Below, one piece after another: positions 31,616-39,894 of a stretch of DNA of 64,000 nucleotides (positions within the stretch are counted from its first letter, which is position 1; the number at the start of each line of letters is the position of its first letter). The notes beneath the pieces are model-generated. The model was not told the DNA's origin. It made no database searches and saw only the letters and a list, made by a program, of their open reading frames with translations. The position numbers were made by a program, and so were the translations under genes. Source of the DNA: a bacterium (lineage in GTDB: Bacteria; Pseudomonadota; Gammaproteobacteria; Pseudomonadales; Moraxellaceae); the NCBI GenBank assembly GCA_029945725.1, contig JAQSDB010000002.1, positions 186,001 to 250,000 of the forward strand, written 5' to 3'.

Positions 31616-32728
31616 GTGATTATTCGCCGTTATATTTCGCTTCAGGTTCTCGGCTCCGCGGCAGCGATGGCGCTGGTGCTGACCGTCATTCTCATGAGCG
31701 GACGCATCATCAAGTATTTCGGCATGGCTGCCGACGGGCGCATGGACGTAAAGCTGCTGGTCGCCGTGCTGGTGTACCGCATCCCCGGCTTTCTGGATCT
31801 CATCGTGCCGCTCGGCTTTTTCATTGCCATCCTGCTCACCTTCGGCCGTCTTTATCTCGACAATGAAATGTCGGTGCTCTATGCCAGCGGCGTCAGCCGT
31901 GCCCAGATCATGGGGCATCTGGTTTTGCCGACCATCGTGGTCATGGCCCTGGTGGCGTTCACCAGCCTTTACGTCACCCCGGCCGGCAATGCGGCTTCAG
32001 AGCGCCTGTTTGCGAGGCAGGCCGAGAGCAATACTTTTGACCTGATCCGTCCGGGCCGTTTTCAGGCCGTGGGCAAGCGCATGCTTTATGCCGAGGCCTT
32101 GTCGCCGGATCGCAAGGAGCTGCTGGAAGTGCACCTGTTCGAGCAACGACCTGTTGCCGGCAAGGAAACACGGCAGTTGCTGGTGCATGCCGCCTCGGGA
32201 CGCAGTGATCGTGACCCTGCCACGGGCGAGCGTTATCTCGTGCTGACGAACGGTGCCCGCTATGAGGTGGCACCGGGAGAGGCGGCTTATCGCGAGCTGC
32301 GCTTTGCCAGTTATCGCATCCGCTTGCCGGAACCAGATGCGCCCGACAAATTGAGCCGGATCAGTAGCTACAGCACGCCGAAACTGCTGCAGGAAAGCCG
32401 CACCAATGTGCATGCCAAGGCCGAGTGGCTGTGGCGTGTGTCCTTGCCGCTGTTTGTGCCAACCGCCATGTTGCTGGCGTTTTCGCTGTCGCGCGTGAAT
32501 CCGCGACAGGGACGTTACGCCAAATTACTGCCGGCCATCCTGCTCTATATGTCCTATGTGGTGGCAGTGGGTGCCGCCCGCAACACCATTGAAAAAGGCA
32601 AGGCCGGCGAGTCGGCGTTGTGGGCCGTGCATGTTGCCTACTTCCTGCTGGCGCTGGCGCTGCTCGGTTTTGAACAAATGAAGTTGCAGTTGCAGCGCTG
32701 GCAGGCCCGGCGGAGGGTCGTGGCATGA
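31616..32728 (+). CDS. lptF: LPS export ABC transporter permease LptF
   Basis: LptF is one of two permeases of the LptB2FG complex that extracts lipopolysaccharide from the inner membrane. The predicted 370-residue protein starts MIIRRYISLQVLGS, has three N-terminal membrane helices, a periplasmic beta-jellyroll (residues ~125-270) and three C-terminal helices. The open frame runs back to 31430, but the GTG at 31616 gives the family N-terminus; an AGGG element lies about 12 bases upstream. It overlaps lptG by four bases (ATGA). Confidence 0.93.
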   Translation: MIIRRYISLQVLGSAAAMALVLTVILMSGRIIKYFGMAADGRMDVKLLVAVLVYRIPGFLDLIVPLGFFIAILLTFGRLYLDNEMSVLYASGVSRAQIMGHLVLPTIVVMALVAFTSLYVTPAGNAASERLFARQAESNTFDLIRPGRFQAVGKRMLYAEALSPDRKELLEVHLFEQRPVAGKETRQLLVHAASGRSDRDPATGERYLVLTNGARYEVAPGEAAYRELRFASYRIRLPEPDAPDKLSRISSYSTPKLLQESRTNVHAKAEWLWRVSLPLFVPTAMLLAFSLSRVNPRQGRYAKLLPAILLYMSYVVAVGAARNTIEKGKAGESALWAVHVAYFLLALALLGFEQMKLQLQRWQARRRVVA

Positions 32729-33789
32729 GACTGCTGTCTTCCTATGTGTCACGTACGGTGCTGGCCGCCATGATGATGGTGCTGGTACTGCTGCTCGGGC
32801 TGGAACTGGTATTTTCCTATATTGGCGAGTTGCAGGATGTGAAAGGCGGTTATACCGCCTACGAGGCACTGGTTTACATCCTGTCCACCGGACCCCGCCG
32901 GGCCTACAGCATGCTGCCGATTGCCGCCCTGATTGGCGGGATTGCCGGTCTTGGCATGATGGCCGGCGCCTCCGAGCTGACCGTGATGCGGGCGTCTGGC
33001 GTGAGTATCGGCCGCATCGTCTGGTGGGTACTGCGCCCGGCCATGGTGATGGTGGTGGCGGGTCTGCTGCTGGGCCAGTTCGTGGTGCCGTATACGGAGC
33101 AGATGGCCGAGGCGAGGAAGGGGATTGTCCTGGGTCAGAACAATATGGCCGGCTGGCTCAACAGCTATTGGCATCGTGAGGGTGACAGGCTGATCCGGAT
33201 TGGTACGGTAGAGCCCGAAGGGCCCCTGCATGATCTGGTTTTTTTCCGTTTTTCGGCTGACGGTCGCTTGCTGGAAAACAGCCATGTCGAGACGGCCCGC
33301 TATCAGCAAGGGCAGTGGACCCTGTTCAATGTGCGTGAAACCCGGCTCTTGCCGGATGGCACGTCCACGATAGCAGTCACCCCGGAGCAGCGCTGGAACA
33401 GCCAGCTTACGCCGGAGTTTCTGCGCCTGGCGACACTGGAGCCTGAATACCTTTCGCTCAGCAATCTTTATCACTATGCCCGTTACATGAAGCAGCAGGG
33501 TCTGGATTCGGGTGCCTTTTTTCTGGAGTTCTGGAAAAAGGCACTGGCACCGCTGGCCACCATCTCCATGGTGCTGATTGCCTGCTCCTTTATTTTTGGC
33601 GGTCTGCGCTCGGTCAGCATGGGGCTGCGCATTCTGGCGGGTGTCATGGCGGGTCTGCTGTTCCGTTACGGGCAGGACTTTCTCGGCTACGCCAGCCTGG
33701 TCTATGACTTCTCGCCCGTGGCGGCGGCCGGGCTGCCCATCCTCGCCTGTTTGCTGATCGGTGGTGTTGCCATTGCCCGGGTCAAATAG
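32725..33789 (+). CDS. lptG: LPS export ABC transporter permease LptG
   Basis: LptG is the second permease of LptB2FG, pairing with LptF. The 354-residue protein has MRLLSSYVSRTVLAAMMMVLVLLLGL as TM1, the family loop PRRAYSMLPIAALIGGIAGLGMMA, a periplasmic jellyroll, and three C-terminal membrane helices (FIFGGLRSVSMGLRILAGV). The start overlaps the lptF stop. lptB and the other Lpt genes are not in this window. Confidence 0.95.
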   Translation: MRLLSSYVSRTVLAAMMMVLVLLLGLELVFSYIGELQDVKGGYTAYEALVYILSTGPRRAYSMLPIAALIGGIAGLGMMAGASELTVMRASGVSIGRIVWWVLRPAMVMVVAGLLLGQFVVPYTEQMAEARKGIVLGQNNMAGWLNSYWHREGDRLIRIGTVEPEGPLHDLVFFRFSADGRLLENSHVETARYQQGQWTLFNVRETRLLPDGTSTIAVTPEQRWNSQLTPEFLRLATLEPEYLSLSNLYHYARYMKQQGLDSGAFFLEFWKKALAPLATISMVLIACSFIFGGLRSVSMGLRILAGVMAGLLFRYGQDFLGYASLVYDFSPVAAAGLPILACLLIGGVAIARVK

Positions 33790-33888
33790 GCCGGGGCGGC
33801 AAGTTTCCCGTTTTGCTTGTGAAAACAAACAGCTCCGCGTTAAAGTTCAGGCCATTACAAGAAATACAGTCGGCACAGGTACCGCATT

Positions 33889-34611
33889 TTGATCACATGG
33901 ACTTCGGCTTCGGCCACCGATGTTGGTGCCAAACGCAAGATCAATGAAGATGCGCTGCTGGCTCGTCCGGAGCTCGGACTCTGGGTGGTGGCCGACGGCA
34001 TGGGCGGTCATGCCGCCGGTGACGTCGCCAGCAATGCCGTGATCCATCCCCTGCAGCAAATCGAACGCGATACCGGCCTGCCTGATTTTGTCGATGCCGT
34101 TGAAACGGCCTTCATGACGGTCAACCAGCAGCTGCGTGATTACGCCCGTGATGAACTGGGTGGTCGTACGGTGGGCAGTACCGTGGTTTCCCTGATCCTT
34201 TCCCAGCGTGTGGGTGTGTGCCTGTGGGCCGGCGATTCGCGTCTCTATCGTTTGCGCAACGGGCAGCTCACGCGTTTGTCGCGTGATCATTCGGCGGTAC
34301 AGGAAATGGTGGAAGCGGGTGCGATTACGCAGGCCGAAGCGGATCGTCACCCCAAATCCAATGTCATCACGCGTGCCGTTGGCGGTGCAGAAACGTTGTG
34401 TGTGGATGCCTCCGTGTTTTCTCCGGAAGCCGGCGATACCTATCTGCTGTGCAGTGATGGCCTTTACAATGAAGTGGCTGAAGACAGTATCCGGCGCAAA
34501 CTGTCCCTGCCGGCCGAAGAAGCCATCAGCAAGCTGGTTGATGAAGCGCTGGATAATGGTGGCCGCGACAATATTTCGCTGGTGATTGTGCAAGTGGCAG
34601 GGAGCAACTGA
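33889..34611 (+). CDS. PP2C-family protein Ser/Thr phosphatase (Stp1/PppA-like)
   Basis: A 240-residue metal-dependent phosphatase. All main motifs are present: TDVGAKRKINEDA (Glu20, Asp21), VVADGMGGHAAG (Asp36), GSTVVSLIL, AGDSRLYRLRNG, and the ending DGLYNEV and DNISLVIV. It should dephosphorylate Ser/Thr in the cytoplasm. The best start is the TTG at 33889, unusual but giving a normal N-terminus; no in-frame ATG or GTG lies near. No protein kinase gene is in the window. The FHA domain of the cyclase at 20-21 kb is the only phosphothreonine reader here, a loose link. Confidence 0.9.
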   Translation: MITWTSASATDVGAKRKINEDALLARPELGLWVVADGMGGHAAGDVASNAVIHPLQQIERDTGLPDFVDAVETAFMTVNQQLRDYARDELGGRTVGSTVVSLILSQRVGVCLWAGDSRLYRLRNGQLTRLSRDHSAVQEMVEAGAITQAEADRHPKSNVITRAVGGAETLCVDASVFSPEAGDTYLLCSDGLYNEVAEDSIRRKLSLPAEEAISKLVDEALDNGGRDNISLVIVQVAGSN

Positions 34612-35003
34612 TGGCCGAGTACCTTGCCGAAAACTCACGTCTGCGCCAGCTCTCGCGGCGCTATGCAGAAGGCCAGCTTGGTTTTGATGATTATCGCGAT
34701 GCCCGCCGGGAAATACTGACAGCGCTTGAGGCCGGTGTGCTTCAGGCAGCGCCGGCTCCGGATGCTCCCGAAGGGATCACCGAGCCTTCCGTGTTTGCGG
34801 CGACCGACCTGCACCTGCCCGATGATTCCGCGGTTTTTTACAAGACCATGCCGCCCTCGGCTCCGGTGTCCTCGGCAGCGGAGGCTGTGCCGCGCGCGGA
34901 GGAAGTGGCGACGTGGGACAGTCATACGCAAATTCTTGCCAGCGTACTGGGCGTCGCCTTGCTGATTGCCATCGTGGCCCTGGTCTACGTGTTTGTGCTC
35001 TGA
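34611..35003 (+). CDS. Small single-span membrane protein downstream of the PP2C gene
   Basis: A 130-residue protein of unknown function. The N-terminal ~45 residues are helical and charged (LRQLSRRYAEGQLGFDDYRDARREIL, resembling the SHOCT-like pattern of short oligomerisation segments). A Pro/Ala/Ser-rich linker follows, then one C-terminal membrane helix (ILASVLGVALLIAIVALVYVFVL). This is the layout of a tail-anchored protein facing the cytoplasm. It overlaps the phosphatase stop (TGATG) with AGGGAG upstream, so the two are made together and it may tether or be a substrate of the phosphatase. Confidence 0.78.
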   Translation: MAEYLAENSRLRQLSRRYAEGQLGFDDYRDARREILTALEAGVLQAAPAPDAPEGITEPSVFAATDLHLPDDSAVFYKTMPPSAPVSSAAEAVPRAEEVATWDSHTQILASVLGVALLIAIVALVYVFVL

Positions 35004-35081
35004 CGGTTTGCCTGATTTTCAGTTTTTCCCTGCTGGCATGGATACGCTTGCTCCCTCATCACGCATGAGTAATGGCTGTAC

Positions 35082-36065
35082 ATGACCTCTTCACTGCAAC
35101 CTGATTCCAGCCCGCATCTGCCGTTTCCCCGCCTGCGCAAGTTTGCCGGGCGTATTGTGCGCAACCGGCGCTCGCTGGTGCGTGATCTCGGGCTGGTGGC
35201 ACGCAATGCTTCCGCCTTGCCGTGGATTGTTTTTCCCGTGAAGTCAGAGCCCGGTGTGCGTCCGGAATTCCATCCCGACAGCTACCAGAGCCGCCTTGAG
35301 TACCTCAGCGTGCTCGGGCAGATGATCCTGCCGGTAGAGCGCCAGTCCTCTTCCGAAGGCACGCGCGTGGTGATGCCGCCGAATTTCCAGTGGACCGAAA
35401 CCAGCAAGCAATCCAAATGGTTTTTCCTTAATGGCATCGCCACGGCGCCGGCCATGGCGCTGCTGGAAACCGAGGAGCTGGCGAAAACCTTCCGGCGGCC
35501 CATTCATCTTATCCATACCCCCACCTTTGGCGCGGTCTGGGATTTGTGGGATGCCATCACGGCACGCACCCTGCGCAAGGATGGCAAGCTGGCCAAGCCC
35601 GCCTTCACCATTGTGCGCAATGCGCTGCTCTCGCATGAACATGTAGTCCTGCTGTGTTATTCGCAGGGCACCATCATCGCCAGCTATATCGTGCGCAAGA
35701 TCCTGAAAGATCCCGAGTTGCGCCTGCATGCACACAAGCTGGAGATATACTGCCTTGCCGGCGTCGCCGACAGCATGCATGTGGACTATCCGCTGACGGC
35801 GGAGCATGGCCATCCGGTGCCCTATGTCGAGCATTTTGCCAATGGCCAGGATTTCTTCGCGCGCATCGGTGTGCTTTCCCATTATTACGCCACATCGGGC
35901 GCCGTCTTTGTTCGGCCGGAAAAGCGCGGACATATGCTGACGGACCACTATATTCCCGGCATCGCACGTGGCGATTATTGTCAGGGTCGTTCGCGCCTGA
36001 ATCATTATGTCGGCGGAAAATCCCCCGGACCTGAAGATTTTGTGGCGTTTGATCGTCGCCGCTAG
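35082..36065 (+). CDS. Alpha/beta-hydrolase-like protein of unknown function
   Basis: A 327-residue protein without signal peptide. The middle shows an alpha/beta hydrolase layout: a strand (KWFFLNGIAT), then VVLLCYSQGTIIASYIV, where Ser194 in C-Y-S-Q-G would be the nucleophile elbow in a slightly unusual G-x-S-x-G form. VADSMHVDYP and the late His residues could supply the remaining triad members, but I cannot assign them. No closer family is recognised. It lies 78 bases after the small membrane protein and ends before a terminator; no strong ribosome binding site is seen. Confidence 0.7.
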   Translation: MTSSLQPDSSPHLPFPRLRKFAGRIVRNRRSLVRDLGLVARNASALPWIVFPVKSEPGVRPEFHPDSYQSRLEYLSVLGQMILPVERQSSSEGTRVVMPPNFQWTETSKQSKWFFLNGIATAPAMALLETEELAKTFRRPIHLIHTPTFGAVWDLWDAITARTLRKDGKLAKPAFTIVRNALLSHEHVVLLCYSQGTIIASYIVRKILKDPELRLHAHKLEIYCLAGVADSMHVDYPLTAEHGHPVPYVEHFANGQDFFARIGVLSHYYATSGAVFVRPEKRGHMLTDHYIPGIARGDYCQGRSRLNHYVGGKSPGPEDFVAFDRRR

Positions 36066-36111
36066 CAGGTGGCTGGCCGGTGCTTCATGACGCTGGCCTG
36101 ACAATGAAATG

Positions 36112-36141
36112 ACAGCCCGCCATTGCGCGGGCTGTTTCATT
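36112..36141 (+). terminator. Rho-independent terminator after the hydrolase-like gene
   Basis: ACAGCCCGC and GCGGGCTGT form a 9-bp stem around CATTGC, followed by TTCATTTCT. It lies about 46 bases after the stop and before the two-component pair. Confidence 0.75.
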
Positions 36142-36306
36142 TCTGCTGCGCGGTTTCCGGTTTTTTTCAGGTTTCCTCTCCGGCTTTAACCTCTCTGTCA
36201 TCAAAAATTCCTAGTCTTCGTGCCCCAGGGATGGGCTTTTGCACAGCGAAAGATTTCAGGGCACAGCTTGTGTCCCGGATTCCAGGGTTAATGACACGAG
36301 GGCAGT

Positions 36307-37629
36307 ATGCAGGCCGATATCCGGGCGCTGGCGCGCGACATTCCCTTCTTTTCTCCTGATGACAGGCTCGGCGAGGTAGCTGAGCGCTTTCTCGGAACTG
36401 ACCTGCAACCAGCGCTTTCGGCGCCGGTCGTTGATGCCGATGGTGTGGTACTGGGCACCATCAGCCGTTATCAGCTCAATGATATCTATCTGAAAAAATT
36501 CGGCCGTGATCTCTATGGCGCGCGTCCGGTTTCCGATTTCATGACCACGGACTGTTTGCGTGTGGAAGTGGGAGTGCCGGTGGCGGAAGCGGCACAGTAC
36601 ATCACCACGCATATGCGCTTTCCGCTCAGTGAGGATTTCATTGTCTGCGAAAACGGGCGTTATCTGGGGGTGGGTGCCGTACTGAGCCTGCTGGCGGCAA
36701 TGGAACAGCAGATGAGTCGTGGCGCCGTCGAGTTGAGTCAGGCCTATCGCACGCTGAAGTCATCACAGGCACAGCTGGTGCAGTCGGAGAAAATGGCCTC
36801 GCTCGGCCAGATGGTCGCGGGTGTTGCCCACGAGATCAATACGCCACTCGGCTATGTACGCAATAACGTCGAGTTGATGCAGGAATTCAGTGCGCAACTG
36901 CGTGAACTGCTGACGCTCAATAATGCGCTGGTACAGGCGCTGCTGGATCCGGACGGCACTGATGTGGATGTGGCGAGACACCTTTCCGCGATTGAGGATT
37001 TACGCGTACTGGTGGATCCGGAACTGCTTTTTTCCGACATGCAGACCCTGTTTGGTGATACGTCCTTTGGTTTGGCCCAGATTGGCGAGCTGGTGCTGGG
37101 GCTCAAGGATTTCAGCCGGCTGGACCAGTCGCATACCGACAATGTGTCGCTCAATGATTGTGTCAACAATGCCCTGCTGATTGCCAGGAATGCCATCAAG
37201 AGCAAGGTCGAGATCATCCGCCAGCTGGGTGATATTCCGAAGATTGCCTGTGCGCCTTCGCAAATCAATCAGGTCCTGCTCAATCTGGTGACCAATGCCG
37301 CGCAGTCCATCAAGGGCAGCGGCAAGCTTGCCATCAAAACCTGGGCGGACACCGGCAATGTGTATGTGTCGGTGCAGGACACGGGCAAGGGTATTGCACC
37401 CGAACATCTGAAAAAAATATTTGATCCTTTCTTTACCACCAAGCCGGTGGGCGAAGGTACCGGGCTTGGCTTGTCCATTTCCTGGCAGATCATCCAGCAG
37501 CATGGCGGACGCATCCGGGTGGCATCGGAAGTCGGGCGCGGTACGCGCTTTGTCATTGTGCTGCCCTTGAAGATGCCGGTGGCCGCAGTTTCTGCTCCGG
37601 CGAAAGACACTGCCATGGAAGCCCACTAA
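36307..37629 (+). CDS. Soluble sensor histidine kinase with N-terminal CBS-type domains
   Basis: A 440-residue cytoplasmic kinase with no membrane segment. Residues ~1-130 look like a CBS pair (APVVDADGVVLGTISRYQLNDIY; VSDFMTTDCLRVEVGVPVAEA), which usually binds adenosine nucleotides. A coiled coil leads to the HisKA domain with His175 in AGVAHEINTPLGYV. The HATPase has N (NLVTNAAQSI), G1 (VQDTGKGI), F and G2 (GEGTGLGLSI) boxes. The regulator gene begins 10 bases after the stop. The likely stimulus is intracellular, perhaps energy state, by inference from the CBS region. Confidence 0.88.
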   Translation: MQADIRALARDIPFFSPDDRLGEVAERFLGTDLQPALSAPVVDADGVVLGTISRYQLNDIYLKKFGRDLYGARPVSDFMTTDCLRVEVGVPVAEAAQYITTHMRFPLSEDFIVCENGRYLGVGAVLSLLAAMEQQMSRGAVELSQAYRTLKSSQAQLVQSEKMASLGQMVAGVAHEINTPLGYVRNNVELMQEFSAQLRELLTLNNALVQALLDPDGTDVDVARHLSAIEDLRVLVDPELLFSDMQTLFGDTSFGLAQIGELVLGLKDFSRLDQSHTDNVSLNDCVNNALLIARNAIKSKVEIIRQLGDIPKIACAPSQINQVLLNLVTNAAQSIKGSGKLAIKTWADTGNVYVSVQDTGKGIAPEHLKKIFDPFFTTKPVGEGTGLGLSISWQIIQQHGGRIRVASEVGRGTRFVIVLPLKMPVAAVSAPAKDTAMEAH

Positions 37630-37639
37630 GGAGAACCTC

Positions 37640-38572
37640 ATGCAAATCAAGCCGAAAGTCCTGCTGGTCGATGATGAGGAAAGAATCCTGCGCTCCCTTG
37701 GCCTGCTGCTGCGCATGCAGTATCAGGTGTTTGCCACCAGTGATGGCCATGAGGCACTGGAGATCATCAAGCGTGAAAAAATTCATGTGCTGATTTCCGA
37801 TCAGCGCATGCCCGTCATGATGGGCTCCGAGTTGTTGCGGCGAGCGCGTGATATTGCGCCGGATACGGTGCGTATCCTGCTCACCGGCTATGCCGATGCC
37901 GATGCGGCACTGGAGGCGGTCAATGAGGGCGAGATTTTCCGCTACATCACCAAACCCTGGGGGCCCAAGGAGTTGCGCGACACTATCGCGCAGGCGGCGG
38001 AAATTGCCGTGAAAATGGAGGGCGCCAGCGTCGCAGTCACCACCGTGGCGGAGATTCCGTGCAGGCTCACCTGTCTGGTGCTTGATCGCGATGAATCCAC
38101 GTTCAGGGCGGTGCAGGAAATCCTCGGCAGCCATCACGATGTGGTCTGGCGGCAGTCGATACAGGGGGCGCTGCAGACACTGTCCAGCAAGGCGGTGGCA
38201 ATTCTGGTGACCGAGCTCAGTCTGGGGGATGAAGACCTGAGTGCCATGATCAAGACACTGAAGCAGGAGCATCCGGAAATGCTGACGATCATCCTGACCT
38301 GCTTCAAGGATACTTCGCGCCTTGCCGACCTGATCAATCAGGCCCAGGTTTTTCGTTACCTGCCCAAGCCCTTGCGCAAGGGGCTGCTGGGCAAAAGCAT
38401 CGAGTCCACGATTACGCGCTACCGTGCCATCACAGCTGCACCGGCATTGCTGGGTACGCAGGTGGTGGAGAAGACGAGCGATACGCGCGAGCAGGATGCC
38501 TCGGCAAAGATCGCGGAGTACATGGCCAGACTGCGCGGGAAAACAGGATTTACGCGCTCGCCAGCGGTGTGA
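37640..38572 (+). CDS. Response regulator with two receiver domains, the second with Glu in place of the phosphorylated Asp
   Basis: The 310-residue protein has receiver 1 at ~6-122 with Asp54 (LISDQRMP), Thr82 and Lys105 (TKPWG), of the RpfG-like type. Receiver 2 (~143-260) keeps the acidic pocket (LDRDES), Thr220 and Lys243 (PKPLRKG), but the acceptor position is Glu192 (VTELSLG). Glutamate can mimic phospho-aspartate, so this domain may be locked active or have lost control by phosphorylation. There is no DNA-binding, HD-GYP or GGDEF output domain. TAAGGAGA precedes the ATG and the gene is paired with the CBS kinase. Confidence 0.88.
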   Translation: MQIKPKVLLVDDEERILRSLGLLLRMQYQVFATSDGHEALEIIKREKIHVLISDQRMPVMMGSELLRRARDIAPDTVRILLTGYADADAALEAVNEGEIFRYITKPWGPKELRDTIAQAAEIAVKMEGASVAVTTVAEIPCRLTCLVLDRDESTFRAVQEILGSHHDVVWRQSIQGALQTLSSKAVAILVTELSLGDEDLSAMIKTLKQEHPEMLTIILTCFKDTSRLADLINQAQVFRYLPKPLRKGLLGKSIESTITRYRAITAAPALLGTQVVEKTSDTREQDASAKIAEYMARLRGKTGFTRSPAV

Positions 38573-38597
38573 GGCGGGATTTTTTCTGTGCTTTGCT

Positions 38598-38629
38598 CAG
38601 GGGTGGCTTAACGCCGCCCCTGAAATTTT
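38598..38629 (+). terminator. Terminator between the two-component pair and the RDD gene
   Basis: CAGGGGTGGC and GCCGCCCCTG form a 10-bp stem (one G-U pair) with a TTAAC loop, followed by AAATTTTA. It serves the rightward regulator gene; the convergent RDD gene ends at its far edge. Confidence 0.7.
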
Positions 38630-39302
38630 AATCATTCTTTTCGGCAAACCAGCCCAGGAATTTCCGTTTCGTGGCCTTGGGCTCTGGTGGCAGTTGCCAG
38701 ACTACCGTGCCCGAGAGCTGGTCGTGCCAGGCGCTGTGGCTTGAGCTCCACAGTATCCAGAAATAATTGCCGAAAAATCCCAGCGTCACGCTGATCAGCA
38801 GGGCGCGGTCGTCATGCCAGGCGAATTGAGAGATCAGGCCGCACACCAGTGGCAGCAGGCAGGCGGCGGCGCAACGGCCGATGGCATCACTCCAGCGCAG
38901 CGGCTCGTTGTTGTGACGCAATACCTTCAGGCGCCAGGTTTGCATGCCCAGGGTCTGGCCGACGCGCGTCCAGAAATAGCCGTAAAAAAGCCAGGTCACC
39001 ATCACCAGCGCCGGAACCAGCACGAATTGCCGGAACAGTGGCGAGACCAGCGCGAGTTCATGGGTTCTGGCGGACTGCTCGCTGGTACCAAAAGGCACCA
39101 GAATGGCGCTGATGATCATCCAGAAGGCCACCAGCAGGAGTCCGTCATACATCATGGCAAAAAGCCGCAGCATGATGCCGGCCTGTGTGGCGGTGGCCGC
39201 GGGATCGGCGGGTGCGCCGGTAGTGCCTGTTTCCGTCACCGTCGTGTCTGCCTGCGCAGAGGCTGGACGGGAGTGGCGTTTGCGTCGGGGTTTTGCGGGC
39301 AT
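38628..39302 (-). CDS. RDD family membrane protein
   Basis: A 224-residue inner-membrane protein. A basic, low-complexity N-terminus (MPAKPRRKRHSRP, then Ala/Thr-rich) leads to four likely membrane helices. LRLFAMMYDGLLLVAFWMI holds the Arg and Asp positions of the RDD signature, and VGQTLGMQTWRLKVLRHNNEPL is the conserved loop. Function is unknown; some RDD proteins have been linked to Na+ transport. An in-frame ATG at 39338 would add 12 residues; neither start has a clear ribosome binding site. It lies 139 bases downstream of the flavin operon and may or may not belong to it. Confidence 0.85.
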   Translation of the reverse strand: MPAKPRRKRHSRPASAQADTTVTETGTTGAPADPAATATQAGIMLRLFAMMYDGLLLVAFWMIISAILVPFGTSEQSARTHELALVSPLFRQFVLVPALVMVTWLFYGYFWTRVGQTLGMQTWRLKVLRHNNEPLRWSDAIGRCAAACLLPLVCGLISQFAWHDDRALLISVTLGFFGNYFWILWSSSHSAWHDQLSGTVVWQLPPEPKATKRKFLGWFAEKND

Positions 39303-39441
39303 CGTGTCAGTCTTCAAGGGGGCCTGCAGCGGAATCATTCATGCTGCCAGTGCGGATGACGGCGGGCTCGGGTTAATCAGGAGCGCCTGATTGCTGCAGT
39401 CTTTCGGTGGTCGCGGATTCTCCCGGCTTTTGCCGCTCTTG

Positions 39442-39894
39442 TCATGTGCCCGTGTTGCTGGGCGGGGTCTGGCGCCGGTGCACAAGAATGGCGACCCACA
39501 GGAGTGAGGCAATGCCGGCATGCAGCCAGCCAATGACGGCGCGCGAGCTTTCACCGGAAAAATAGTAGAGCAGATAGGCGGTGAGCAGCGTGACCATCCA
39601 TGCGCCGAGGACGGTGATGGCGCTGGGCAGGCGCACGCCGTGCCGCCAGCCGCGCGGGATGTGCAGGGTCGAGATGCTGCCAAGCACAAACAGCGCCAGA
39701 AAACCGGCCAGACCATGCGCGCGGATCAGCCAGAGCTCGGCGGGATGCGGCAGCATGCCGGCGGAGCCGGCACCCCACAGGTAGTGAATCACCAGCCAGG
39801 CAATACCCGACAGCAGGAGAACCAGCAGCGTCATGTCGAGCAAGCGCTTTTGCCAGGCCGGCAGCCGGTTGTGATAGCCGTGAGGTCTTGTCAT
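39442..39894 (-). CDS. Four-helix membrane protein, possible b-type cytochrome (DUF4405-like)
   Basis: A 150-residue protein with four hydrophobic helices (about residues 18-40, 58-79, 91-112 and 117-138). Histidines are placed in or at the ends of the helices: His37, His60, His78, His125 and His139. Paired histidines in a four-helix bundle are what heme b quinol oxidoreductases show, so it may pass electrons from the quinone pool to the periplasm. That role is inferred from topology and context. Its ATG overlaps the apbE stop by one base (TGATG); a longer open frame upstream is not used. It is the last gene of the Fur-linked operon. Confidence 0.7.
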   Translation of the reverse strand: MTRPHGYHNRLPAWQKRLLDMTLLVLLLSGIAWLVIHYLWGAGSAGMLPHPAELWLIRAHGLAGFLALFVLGSISTLHIPRGWRHGVRLPSAITVLGAWMVTLLTAYLLYYFSGESSRAVIGWLHAGIASLLWVAILVHRRQTPPSNTGT

